64,000 nt of DNA from Belnapia rosea (lineage in GTDB: Bacteria; Pseudomonadota; Alphaproteobacteria; Acetobacterales; Acetobacteraceae). Under the pieces are notes generated by a model, which was not told where the DNA came from, did not search any database, and worked only from the letters and a program-made list of their open reading frames with translations. Below, piece by piece: positions 32,805 through 41,501 of this stretch; position 1 is the stretch's first letter; the number at the start of each line of letters is the position of its first letter. The stretch covers positions 558,001 through 622,000 of the forward strand of contig NZ_FMZX01000001.1 in NCBI RefSeq assembly GCF_900101615.1, given 5' to 3'. Both the position numbers and the translations under genes were made by a program.

Positions 32805-34202
32805 ATGGCCGAGGCGCTGCCGCTTGCCACCCTGCAGGATCTCTGGCGCCGCGCCGGACTGGATCCGGCGCACCTGCCGGAGCTTCGCCTCACCGGTGAG
32901 GAGCCGTCGCTGCCCTCCTCCTTCCATGTCGGCGCGCTGGCCCAGGCGAGCATCGCCGCCACGACGGCGGCGGTGGCCGCGCTGCACCGGGCGCGGGGTG
33001 GGCCGGAGCAAGCGGTCTCGGTCGAGATGCGTCATGCGGCCCTGGAGTTCCTCTCCGAGCGCTACCTCGCGCTGACCGGCGCCGATGCCGGGGCGCGCTG
33101 GGACGACATCGCCGGCACCTATCGCTGCGGCGACGGGCGCGTGGTGCGGCTGCACACGAATTTCCCGCATCACCGGGCGGGGACGCTGCGGCTGCTCGGC
33201 TGCGAGGGCAACCGGGCGGCGGTGGCCGCGGCGCTCGGCCGCTGGGACGCCTTCGCCTTCGAGGAGGCCGCGGCCGGGGCCGGGCTCTGCGTCGCCGCGA
33301 TGCGCAGCTTCGCCGAATGGGACGCGCACCCGCAGGGTCGGGCGGTCGGCGCGCTGCCGCCGCTGCGGATCGAGCGGATCGGGGAGGCGCCGCCGGTGCC
33401 GCTGCCGCCTGCCATGGCCCGGCCGCTGGCCGGGATCCGCGTGCTCGACCTGACACGGGTGATCGCCGGGCCGGTCTGCGGGCGGACGCTCGCCGCGCAT
33501 GGCGCCGATGTCCTCCATGTCAGCGCCGCCCATCTGCCGAGCTTCGATGAGCTGATCGTCGATACCGGCCGTGGCAAGCGGAGCGCCTCGCTCGACCTGC
33601 GCGCGCCCGAGGGAAGGGAGCGGCTGCGGGCGCTTGCGGCGGGCGCCGATGTCTTCCTGCAGGGCTACCGGCCGGGCGCCATCGCCGGGCATGGCTTCTC
33701 GCCCGAGGCGCTGGCGGCGCTGCGGCCGGGCATCGTCTGCACCTCGCTCTCGGCCTATGGCGAGGTCGGGCCCTGGGGAGGGCGGCGCGGCTTCGACTCG
33801 CTCGTGCAGACGGCGAGCGGCTTCAACCATGCCGAGGCGGAGGCGGCGGGCAGCCTGCCGGAGCCGCGGGTGCTGCCCTGCCAGGCCCTCGACCATGCCT
33901 CGGGCTACCTGCTCGCCTTCGGCACGCTGGCGGCGCTGCTGCGGCGGGCGGAGGAGGGTGGCTCCTGGCTGGTGCGCGTCTCGCTCGCCGGCACCGCGAC
34001 CTGGCTGCGCGGGCTGGGCCGCTTCGACGGCTTCGGCGCAGCGGTGCCGGCGATGGCCGAACTCGGGCCGCTGCTGGAGGAGAGCGAGAGCGGCTTCGGC
34101 CGGCTGACGGCGTTGCGGCATGCCGGAGGGCTGGAGGTGACGCCGTCCTTCTGGGCGCTGCCCTCCGTGCCGCTCGGGACGCATCGGGCGGAGTGGGCTT
34201 GA
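32805..34202 (+). CDS. CaiB/BaiF family III CoA-transferase with rearranged domain order
   Basis: 465 residues. The canonical CaiB start (GIRVLDLTRVIAGPVCGRTLA) appears only at about 210, followed by DTGRGKRSASLDLR and the catalytic-Asp segment LDHASGYLL (Asp363). The first 200 residues resemble the second half of another CaiB copy (ALAQASIAATTAAVAALHRA with Gln where the Asp would be, VSVEMRHAALEF, then a small domain with SFAEWDAHPQG). So one chain carries a C-half followed by an N-half. It should move CoA between acids; the substrate is unknown. A Bug receptor gene follows 48 bp downstream. Confidence 0.8.
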   Translation: MAEALPLATLQDLWRRAGLDPAHLPELRLTGEEPSLPSSFHVGALAQASIAATTAAVAALHRARGGPEQAVSVEMRHAALEFLSERYLALTGADAGARWDDIAGTYRCGDGRVVRLHTNFPHHRAGTLRLLGCEGNRAAVAAALGRWDAFAFEEAAAGAGLCVAAMRSFAEWDAHPQGRAVGALPPLRIERIGEAPPVPLPPAMARPLAGIRVLDLTRVIAGPVCGRTLAAHGADVLHVSAAHLPSFDELIVDTGRGKRSASLDLRAPEGRERLRALAAGADVFLQGYRPGAIAGHGFSPEALAALRPGIVCTSLSAYGEVGPWGGRRGFDSLVQTASGFNHAEAEAAGSLPEPRVLPCQALDHASGYLLAFGTLAALLRRAEEGGSWLVRVSLAGTATWLRGLGRFDGFGAAVPAMAELGPLLEESESGFGRLTALRHAGGLEVTPSFWALPSVPLGTHRAEWA

Positions 34203-34250
34203 GCCATCGTTCCATGCTCTAACCGGGGACAACAACCGGGAGGATACCGC

Positions 34251-35201
34251 ATGATTCGCTTGCCCCGCTGGCTCGGCCTGGCCGCGCTCTGCCTCGTCGC
34301 GCAACCCGCCCTGGCGCAGACCTTTCCCGAACGGCCGGTGCGGCTGGTGGTGCCCTATACGGCGGGCGGCGCGACCGATGTCGGTGCGCGGGTGCTGGCG
34401 GAGGCCTTGGGCCAGGTGCTGCCGCAGCCGGTGCTGGTCGAGAACCGTGTCGGCGGGGCGGGGATGGTGGCGGCGGAGTATGTCGCCCGCGCCACGCCCG
34501 ACGGGCATACGATCCTTTTCAACAACACCAGCCATGCGGTGCTGCGGGCCGTGGTGCCGAATGCGCCGATCGACCCGATCCGCCAGCTCTCGGCCGTCTC
34601 CATCATCTCCGAGATGCCGATGGTGATGCTGGTCTCGAAGGATTTCCCGGCGCAGGACGGCCGGGGCTTCATCAACGCCGTGCGGGCGGCGCCCGGGCGC
34701 TTCGACTACGGCTCGACCGGCGGCGGCGGGACGCTTGGCATGGCGGCGCTGCTCTTCCTCCGCACCACCGGCCTCGCCATGAACGAGATCCCCTATCGCG
34801 GCGGGGCGCCGGCGACGCTGGATGTGGCGGCGGGGCGCATCGCGCTGGTCTTCGACATCGCGCTGACCGGGCTGCAGACCTACAAGGGCGGCCAGGCGCG
34901 GGCCTTCGCGGTGAGCGGGCCGGAGCGCAGCCCGGCGGCGCCCGAGGTACCGACCTGGCGCGAGATCGGCGTCGAGGCCGAGATGGTGGTCTGGCAGGCG
35001 ATCTTCGTGCCCGTAGCGACGCCGGCGCCGATCAAGGCGGCGCTGCATGCCGCCGTCCAGCGGGTGCAGCAGGGCGAGGCGCTGCGGCGGAAATGGATGG
35101 AACTCGGCGTCGACCGGGTCCTGGCGGTGCCGCCGGAGGAGTCCGACCGCTACGTGCTGCGCGATGTGGAGCGCTGGGAAGGGCTGATGGCGGGCCGATA
35201 G
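34251..35201 (+). CDS. Bug/TctC-family periplasmic solute receptor
   Basis: 316 residues with a signal peptide ending around PALAQT, then FPERPVRLVVPYTAGGATDVG, VENRVGGAGMVAAEYV and PYRGGAPATLDVAAGRIAL, the standard Bug-family landmarks. GGGAGGATACCGC precedes the ATG. Downstream of and co-directional with the CoA-transferase, suggesting import of the acid which that enzyme activates. No TctAB permease is present in the window. Confidence 0.88.
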   Translation: MIRLPRWLGLAALCLVAQPALAQTFPERPVRLVVPYTAGGATDVGARVLAEALGQVLPQPVLVENRVGGAGMVAAEYVARATPDGHTILFNNTSHAVLRAVVPNAPIDPIRQLSAVSIISEMPMVMLVSKDFPAQDGRGFINAVRAAPGRFDYGSTGGGGTLGMAALLFLRTTGLAMNEIPYRGGAPATLDVAAGRIALVFDIALTGLQTYKGGQARAFAVSGPERSPAAPEVPTWREIGVEAEMVVWQAIFVPVATPAPIKAALHAAVQRVQQGEALRRKWMELGVDRVLAVPPEESDRYVLRDVERWEGLMAGR

Positions 35202-35365
35202 GGCTCAAACCGCCTCAAACGGTTTGAGGCGGATGGTGCCAAACCATTGAAATGATTGGCCCCGGCCGGCGATTTTTAGGAATTGAGGGCTTGAGGGACG
35301 CCCGGGGCGCAGTGCCGCCCCGGCCGGTGATGGTCATAGCGGTTTCGGTGCGAAACCGCAAGAAA
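35202..35365. terminator. Intergenic region with three inverted repeats
   Basis: Between two convergent Bug-receptor genes are three perfect hairpins: CCGCCTCAAA/TTTGAGGCGG (35210-35232, 3-base loop), CCGGGGCG/CGCCCCGG (35302-35323, 6-base loop) and GCGGTTTC/GAAACCGC (35339-35359, 5-base loop). The outer two plausibly end the two converging transcripts. The central one, in a GC-rich patch, is unexplained; a REP-like element is possible. Confidence 0.5.
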
Positions 35366-36331
35366 TCAGTCCGCGGTGATGCCGGCCTCGCGGACCAGGA
35401 GGGCCATGGCGGCACGCTCGCGCCGGAGGAATTCGGCGAATTCCGCCGGGCCGTTGCCAAGGCCGATGGCGCCGAGCGCGGCGAGGCGCTGGACCACGGA
35501 TGGGTCCCGCAGGGCGGCCTGGCAGGCCTCGTGCAGGCGCTCGGCGATGGCGGGCGGCAGGCCGGCGGGACCGTAGAGGCCGTTCCACTCGGTCTGGTCA
35601 TAGCCTGCAAATCCAAGCTCGGCGACGGTCGGCACCTCGGGCAGGGCGGGGATGCGGCTGGCGGAGGAGGCGGCGAGCGGGCGCAGCCTTCCCTCCTGGG
35701 CAAGGGCTGCTGCGCTCGCCACGGTGGCAAAGCCGAAATCGACATCGCCGGCGAGGATGGCGGCCAGCGCCGGGCCGCCGCCGCGATAGGGGATATGGCT
35801 CAGCTCGACCCCGGCGCGCCGGGCGAGTACCGCGGTGGCGATGTGGTTGGAGACCGCATTGCCGGAGGAGCTGTAGGTGATGCGGCCGGGCTGGGCGCGG
35901 GCCCTGGCCAGCAGCGCCTCGAGGCTGCGGAAGGGGCTCTCCGGGCGTACCACGGCGATCAGCGGATAGACGGTGACGCGGCTGACCGGGGTGAAGCCGG
36001 TGGCGTAGTCGAAGGGCAGGTTGCGGAAGATGAAGGGAGCCACGGCCTGGTTGGCGGCATCGACGAGCAATGTCGTGCCGTCCGGCGCGGCGCGGGCGAC
36101 CTCGGCGGCGCCGATCGTGCCGCCGGCGCCGGCGCGGTTCTCGACCACCGCGGGCTGGCCGAGGAAGGCGGTGAAGGCCGGGGCGAAGAGGCGCGCGGTG
36201 GTGTCGGCCCCGCCGCCCGGGGAGAAGGGGACGATCAGCCGGACCTGGCGCGTGGGCGCCCATTGGGCGAGGGCCGGGGTGGCGAGGAGGGTGGCGGCGA
36301 GGGCGGGGAGGATGCGGCGGGTGGTGGGCAT
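35366..36331 (-). CDS. Bug/TctC-family periplasmic solute receptor
   Basis: 321 residues from the ATG at 36331, chosen because the signal peptide (ILPALAATLLATPALAQ) starts there although the frame is open upstream. TRQVRLIVPFSPGGGADTTARL, VENRAGAGGTIGAAEVA and PYRGGGPALAAILAGDVDF identify the Bug family. Stand-alone leftward gene 115 bp downstream of the DUF2254 gene, with two palindromes in the gap. Its ligand is unknown. Confidence 0.87.
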   Translation of the reverse strand: MPTTRRILPALAATLLATPALAQWAPTRQVRLIVPFSPGGGADTTARLFAPAFTAFLGQPAVVENRAGAGGTIGAAEVARAAPDGTTLLVDAANQAVAPFIFRNLPFDYATGFTPVSRVTVYPLIAVVRPESPFRSLEALLARARAQPGRITYSSSGNAVSNHIATAVLARRAGVELSHIPYRGGGPALAAILAGDVDFGFATVASAAALAQEGRLRPLAASSASRIPALPEVPTVAELGFAGYDQTEWNGLYGPAGLPPAIAERLHEACQAALRDPSVVQRLAALGAIGLGNGPAEFAEFLRRERAAMALLVREAGITAD

Positions 36332-36409
36332 GGCGGCTCGGTCTCCCCTGATGCGGGGATGATGGCGAGCGGGTGGGTGGGAGGCAACGGGCTGGGGGAG
36401 ATCGCCAAA

Positions 36410-36446
36410 GGGGTAACCCCGTCCGGTCCGCATACCCCAGGGTATG
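36410..36446. promoter_or_regulatory. Two adjacent palindromes upstream of a Bug receptor gene
   Basis: GGGGT-A-ACCCC (36410-36420) and CATACCC-CA-GGGTATG (36431-36446) lie 10 bases apart, about 80-115 bases upstream of the receptor start at 36331 and directly after the DUF2254 stop. Both contain GGGTA/TACCC half-sites, as expected of a repeated operator. Confidence 0.35.
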
Positions 36447-37721
36447 TCAGGGGGCCGGCAGGGCGGAGTAGCGCTCCTCCAGGGCGGCCAGCGCAGCGCG
36501 CTCCGTCAGCTCCTGCCGGCCTGCGGTGAGGGCGAGGCCGGCGTGACGGCGCAAGGTGGCGCGGCGTTCGGGGGCCTGCTCCGCCGCCAGCACGGCACCG
36601 AGCACCTCCATGAGGCGAAGGAGGACGGCGGCCGAGCCCGCGCCGTTCTGCCGGATCATGTGGAACATGGCGTCGAGCAGCCCGTCATAGTCCACCACGC
36701 GCCGGAGCAGGACGGCGCGCCCGTCGCGGAGCACGGCCGGCCCCGGCAGGTGCCGGTCCGTCATGCGGCAGAGCAGCTCGCCGAAGCGGTCGAGCACGGC
36801 GATCGCCGTGAACGGGTCGTTGATGCCGGGGGAAAGGGCACGGACCGCGATCTCCACGAGCTGCCGCACGGCGAATTCCAGGTCCTGTGCCGCAGCCCGC
36901 CGGTCGCCGAGGCTGAGGGCGTCGCGCACCGGTCCGGCTGCCTCCGCCGCCAGCGCCGGTGGCGACACCCTGGCCACGGGTGTTCCAGGGAAGATGTAGT
37001 CACCCGGCCGCACGAGGAGATCGAGGGTCGCTCCCCGCTCCGCCGCCCAGGCCGCGAGCTCCTCCTCGTCGAGAGCGCGGAGGTAGCCGCTCTGCTCCGC
37101 GGTCACGGGACAGGCGGGCAGGGGAGCGCCGGCCGGTCCGGCGTCGGGCCGGTCGAGGGTCAGCCGGGCCACCGCCTCGCGCAGCTCGGCATGCACGGTG
37201 TTGATGACGGTCTCGACATTGATGCCGGAGGCGATGTGGTGGACGAACCAGGTGAGCGTGCCGACGCACACGAGGGCGAGGAGGAGGGCACCGGTGACAC
37301 CGAGATGGGGCACGAAGGTCCCCTCCTCCACCGACCGCACCGTCCGCAGCACGACCAGGGCATAGGCGAAGGTGCCGAGGAACACCCCGAGGGCCACCTG
37401 ATTGCCCGCGTCGCGGACGAAGTTCCGGAGCAGCCGCGGCCCCATCTGGCCCGAGGCAAGGGACAGCGCTGCGACCGTGATGGAGAAGGTGGTGCCTGCG
37501 ACGCCGATGGTGGAGGTGGCGATGGCGCCCAGAAGGGCCCGGGCGCCCGCCTCGCCGCCCGCGTAGAGCCAGCTCTCGGGGAGCAGGGACCGGAGGCCAT
37601 CGAGTTGCTCAGCCCAGACTGCCCCCTCTCCGAGGATGACCCCAAGGAGGACGAGGATCGCCGGGCGGAGCCAGAAGGCATCCCCGAGCGCCTCGATTCG
37701 CTCGCGGAGGGACGTGCTCAC
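36447..37721 (-). CDS. DUF2254 membrane protein
   Basis: 424 residues with a GTG start at 37721 overlapping the stop of the upstream membrane-protein gene (GTGA). Four hydrophobic segments occupy the first half (around FWLRPAILVLLGVILGEG, FSITVAALSLASG, VALGVFLGTFAYALVVL and LLLALVCVGTLTWFVHHIA). A soluble C-terminal half follows, with SPGINDPFTAIAVLDRF, the conserved DUF2254 motif. Function is unknown. Probably co-expressed with the next upstream gene. Confidence 0.85.
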   Translation of the reverse strand: MSTSLRERIEALGDAFWLRPAILVLLGVILGEGAVWAEQLDGLRSLLPESWLYAGGEAGARALLGAIATSTIGVAGTTFSITVAALSLASGQMGPRLLRNFVRDAGNQVALGVFLGTFAYALVVLRTVRSVEEGTFVPHLGVTGALLLALVCVGTLTWFVHHIASGINVETVINTVHAELREAVARLTLDRPDAGPAGAPLPACPVTAEQSGYLRALDEEELAAWAAERGATLDLLVRPGDYIFPGTPVARVSPPALAAEAAGPVRDALSLGDRRAAAQDLEFAVRQLVEIAVRALSPGINDPFTAIAVLDRFGELLCRMTDRHLPGPAVLRDGRAVLLRRVVDYDGLLDAMFHMIRQNGAGSAAVLLRLMEVLGAVLAAEQAPERRATLRRHAGLALTAGRQELTERAALAALEERYSALPAP

Positions 37722-38227
37722 GGCGTCCCCTGGTGGGGCAGGCGCCTGTCATCCGCGGCCCGCGCCGCCTCCTGCGGGGCGGGACGGGAGCGACGGTGGG
37801 GCTCCCCCGGCGCCGTGGCGAGCCGTGCGGCATCCGGCCGGAAGCGGTGCGCCAGGGCCGCGGCCGCCGCCGCGCCGATGGTGTCCATGACGATGTCGAT
37901 CACCGTGTCGTCTTTCCCCTTGATGACGTCGCCGGAGGCGAAGTGGTCGAACATCCATTCCGCGACCTCCCAGAGCGCCCCGAGGGCGACGCCCGTGGCG
38001 GCGACCAGGAGGACGAAGAGGACGGTCCGCCCTTCCCGGATGCCTTCGCCGAGGAAGAAGACTGCGAGCCAGAAGGTCAGGGCGAGGATGGTGGCTGCGT
38101 GGAGCAGCCGGTCGAACCACCAGAAGGCGGCATAGAGGTCGAAGACGTAGCCCGCCACATTCGCCGCCAGGAGGGTGGCGGCCAGTCCCCAGGCGATCAG
38201 GCGCCCCTCGCCGGTCCTGCTCATCAT
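37718..38227 (-). CDS. YjdF/DUF2238-like small membrane protein
   Basis: 169 residues with about four hydrophobic segments. The family-like motif GALWEVAEWMFDHF is followed by DDTVIDIVMDTIGA. This Trp/Glu/Asp pattern in membrane segments is shared with DUF2238/YjdF proteins of unknown function. GGGGAGAG precedes the ATG. First gene of a two-gene leftward unit with DUF2254, divergent from the DUF421 gene. Confidence 0.68.
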   Translation of the reverse strand: MMSRTGEGRLIAWGLAATLLAANVAGYVFDLYAAFWWFDRLLHAATILALTFWLAVFFLGEGIREGRTVLFVLLVAATGVALGALWEVAEWMFDHFASGDVIKGKDDTVIDIVMDTIGAAAAAALAHRFRPDAARLATAPGEPHRRSRPAPQEAARAADDRRLPHQGTP

Positions 38228-38315
38228 CTCTCCCCGGCTCCCGGCGGAAGCCCGCTACCCGGCCGCAACGGTGAGGCGCCCCGGAAGTTGAGTCCGAGGC
38301 AAAAAGCGAGGCGGC

Positions 38316-38801
38316 ATGTTCTTCGACAACTGGATGGGGCTGCTTCGGGTGGTGATCATCGGCACCCTCGCCTATACGGCGCTGGTGCTGCTGCTGCGGG
38401 TGACGGGCAAGCGCACGCTCTCCAAGATGAATGCCTTCGACCTGGTCGTGACGGTGGCGCTCGGTTCGACCCTGGCGACCGTGCTGCTGAGCAAGGACGT
38501 TGCCCTCGCCGAAGGCGTCGTCGCCTTCACGCTCCTCGTCCTGCTGCAATACGCCATCACCTGGCTCTCGGTCCGCTCGGACCGCGTGCGGAGCCTCGTC
38601 AAGGCGGAGCCCTGCCTGCTGCTCCGCGACGGCCAGTTCCTCCGTGAGGCCATGCGGCGGGAACGGGTGACCGAGGACGAGGTCCAGGCCGCCGCCCGTG
38701 CGCAGGGCATCGCATCGCTCGATGACGCCGCTGCGGCGGTCCTGGAGACCGACGGGAGCCTTTCGGTGATCCGGCGGGCCTCCTCACCGGTCCTGCCCTG
38801 A
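38316..38801 (+). CDS. DUF421 (YetF-like) membrane protein
   Basis: 161 residues: three N-terminal hydrophobic segments, then the family motif RVTGKRTLSKMNAFDLVVTVALGSTLA, and a small soluble domain beginning KAEPCLLLRDGQFLREAMRRERVTEDE. DUF421/YetF proteins are membrane proteins of poorly known function; the soluble domain is a two-subdomain fold. Complete at the usual short-form length. Monocistronic and divergent from the DUF2254 pair. Confidence 0.85.
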   Translation: MFFDNWMGLLRVVIIGTLAYTALVLLLRVTGKRTLSKMNAFDLVVTVALGSTLATVLLSKDVALAEGVVAFTLLVLLQYAITWLSVRSDRVRSLVKAEPCLLLRDGQFLREAMRRERVTEDEVQAAARAQGIASLDDAAAAVLETDGSLSVIRRASSPVLP

Positions 38802-38888
38802 TCAGCTTTCGGCCATGGCAGGGCGGTCGCCGTGCTGCCTGGATGGCTCAGGGACCACGGTTCGGGGCATCCCCGCGTCCGGCCCGGG

Positions 38889-39764
38889 TCATCGGTGCAG
38901 TGTCCCCAGGCGCCGCGCCAGCATGTCTCCCAGCATCGCGTTGAAGCTCTCCGCCGCCTCATAGGCGGCCCAATGGCCGGCGCCGGGGATGATGCCGGTC
39001 CAGGCCTCGGGCTGCACCGCGCGCAGGGCGGCGAAGCGGCTCTCGACCTCCGGCCAGGCGATGGCGTCGCGCTCGCCATAGAGCAGGGCGACGGGGGCGC
39101 GGGCGCGGGCGATGGCGTCCTTCAGGCTGGTGGTGCTGGCGAAGCCGCGGCTGCGGAAGCGGGCGGCGACGGTATTGGCCTCCTGGATGGCCAGGGCCAG
39201 CGGGTCGATATTGGCCGGGTCGGCGAACATCAGCGAGGCGAGGTTGTGCCGGTGCGCGGCGATGCGGGCCTCGCCGGTCTCGCTGCGGACCTTGACCAGG
39301 GGTGTGATCTGGCGTGCCAGGCCGAGGGCGCCCGCGCCGACCAGGGTGACGCTGCGCAACTCCTCCCCCGCCTGGGCGGCGAGATGGCCGGCGAGCAGCG
39401 CGCCGAAGGAGAAGCCGCAGAGGTCGTAGCGCCAGGGGCCATAGCCTCGGCCGCCGAGGATTTGCTCGAGGCCAGCGCGGAGGATGGCGGCGACGGGGGC
39501 GGGGCTGTCGGCCGGTGGCGGCATGTCGCTGTCGCCGAGGCCGGGGAGGTCGGGGCAGATCAGCAGGCGATCGCGCGAGAGGGCCTCGATGTTGCGCGTC
39601 CAGTGACGCCAGGAGCCGGAGCCGCCATGCAGCAGGACGAGGGGCGTGGCGGGGCCGGCCTCCCTCCCGGCTTCGCCCCAGAGGCGCCAGACCATGCGGC
39701 CCTCGCCGCAGGGCGTCTCGATGTGGCGGGAGAGGGCGTCGAGCCGGGCGAGGATATCCGCCAT
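38889..39764 (-). CDS. Alpha/beta hydrolase
   Basis: 291 residues from the ATG at 39764. Oxyanion region LVLLHGGSGSWRHW, nucleophile elbow GFSFGALLAG (Ser) and C-terminal GAGHW (His) complete the triad with an Asp from the DAIAWPE region. Similar to meta-cleavage-product hydrolases and esterases. The substrate is unknown. An 8-bp hairpin (GATGCTGC/GCAGCATC, 39782-39800) separates it from the ROK gene, so it may be transcribed separately. Confidence 0.84.
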   Translation of the reverse strand: MADILARLDALSRHIETPCGEGRMVWRLWGEAGREAGPATPLVLLHGGSGSWRHWTRNIEALSRDRLLICPDLPGLGDSDMPPPADSPAPVAAILRAGLEQILGGRGYGPWRYDLCGFSFGALLAGHLAAQAGEELRSVTLVGAGALGLARQITPLVKVRSETGEARIAAHRHNLASLMFADPANIDPLALAIQEANTVAARFRSRGFASTTSLKDAIARARAPVALLYGERDAIAWPEVESRFAALRAVQPEAWTGIIPGAGHWAAYEAAESFNAMLGDMLARRLGTLHR

Positions 39765-39856
39765 GCCGGTCGTGGTTCCTTGATGCTGCGGGGCAGCATC
39801 GGGCGGGTGGCTGGCGCTGTCCAGGCAGGGGGAAGGGGATGGCCGGAAGGAGCTGT

Positions 39857-40924
39857 TCAGCCCTTGCGGTTGGTGAAGCGGGCATTGCCGAGGCCGGTGC
39901 CGATGGTCAGCACGCCCCAGTGCTTCACGTCGCCCATCCAGGGCACCTGGCTGAGCCCCTGCACCACGGCGTCGTTGTGCATGACGACGACGGTATCGTG
40001 GCCGCCGATCTTGGGCAGGGCGGCATGCAGCCGGGCGGGCAGGTTGAAACGGTCGCTCTCCCAATTGCCGGGCAGGTTCTGCGCGCCATGGGCGATGCTG
40101 CCATCCGCCTCGATATGGCCGGGGCAGCCGATGCCGATGAAGGGAGCGACGGCGAGGTCGCGCTTCTCGGCCTTGCGCAGCATCTCCTGCAGCATCTCGA
40201 TCAGACGGTCGATCGCTGCCTCGCGATTGGGCTTGTCGTCGCGGTGGCGCCAGATCGCGCTGTCCCAGAGGCAGGCGGCGGAGAGGTCGGAGGCCTTCTT
40301 CAGATGCGGGCGGACGAGGCCGGTGCGGATGTTCGAGCCGCCGATATCGACGGCGAGCAGCGCGTCATGGCCGAGGAAGATCCAGGGCGGGGCGAGCTGC
40401 GTCGCGCCGATCATCCCCGCCTCATCCGGGTCGTGGCGGATGGGGACGAGGTCGATGGCGATCTCCTCGCCCTTCAGCAGCATGGCGGCGCGGCCGATCG
40501 CCAGCTCGCCGACGCGGCTGCCGCGCATGCCGCCACCGATGACGATGCGCTCGGTGCCCTGCCACTCCTTCAGCTTGAGCAGGCGCTTGATGACGGTGGC
40601 GAAGGACTGGGCGAATTCCTCGACGATGCCATGGACCAGCCCGGCATGCTCCGGGTCGCCCTCGGCGAGGAGGTGGTCGAGCTGGCGGCGGCCGATGGCC
40701 TCGGGCGGGGCGTCGCCGAAGGGGTCCTCCTTGTCGACCTCCTTCAGCCGCTCGCGCCACTCGGCGAGGATGGCGCGGAAGGCGGTGCTGCTGGCGCGGT
40801 CGCCGAGGAAGCCGTCCGGGGTGCGGAGGGTGGCATTGGCCGTGTCCACGGTCACGGCGGGCAGCTCGTCGGCGCCGTGCGAGGGGAAGCCGGGTGGGGT
40901 GGGCCGCTTGGCCTGTTCGGTCAT
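39857..40924 (-). CDS. ROK-family sugar kinase-like protein with circularly permuted motifs
   Basis: 355 residues. ROK motifs occur in shifted order: the adenosine motif IVIGGGMRGSR (127-136) and GMIGA (170-174), normally near the C-terminus, come first. The phosphate-1 motif LLAVDIGGSNIRTGLV (189-204), normally N-terminal, follows. Then come GIGCPG (264-269), NLPGNW (283-288), the catalytic Asp of HNDA (316-319) and, at the extreme C-terminus, the phosphate-2 motif IGTGLG (341-346). All expected elements are present, so the fold is likely intact but circularly permuted. Residues 1-120 are helical with no DIGGT-like motif. ATP-dependent phosphorylation of a sugar is plausible. The zinc-site Cys cluster of many ROK proteins is not seen. 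Confidence 0.78.
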   Translation of the reverse strand: MTEQAKRPTPPGFPSHGADELPAVTVDTANATLRTPDGFLGDRASSTAFRAILAEWRERLKEVDKEDPFGDAPPEAIGRRQLDHLLAEGDPEHAGLVHGIVEEFAQSFATVIKRLLKLKEWQGTERIVIGGGMRGSRVGELAIGRAAMLLKGEEIAIDLVPIRHDPDEAGMIGATQLAPPWIFLGHDALLAVDIGGSNIRTGLVRPHLKKASDLSAACLWDSAIWRHRDDKPNREAAIDRLIEMLQEMLRKAEKRDLAVAPFIGIGCPGHIEADGSIAHGAQNLPGNWESDRFNLPARLHAALPKIGGHDTVVVMHNDAVVQGLSQVPWMGDVKHWGVLTIGTGLGNARFTNRKG

Positions 40925-40959
40925 GCAGCGCCAACGCCGGCGGCGCGCGAACGTTTCGG

Positions 40960-41499
<540 letters not shown>

Positions 41500-41501
41500 G
41501 C

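Noticed and set aside
39782-39800. 8-bp hairpin between the ROK and hydrolase genes as an intrinsic terminator
   Set aside because: There is no T-tract on the transcribed strand and the genes are co-directional 92 bp apart; I note it only as a possible processing or pausing element.
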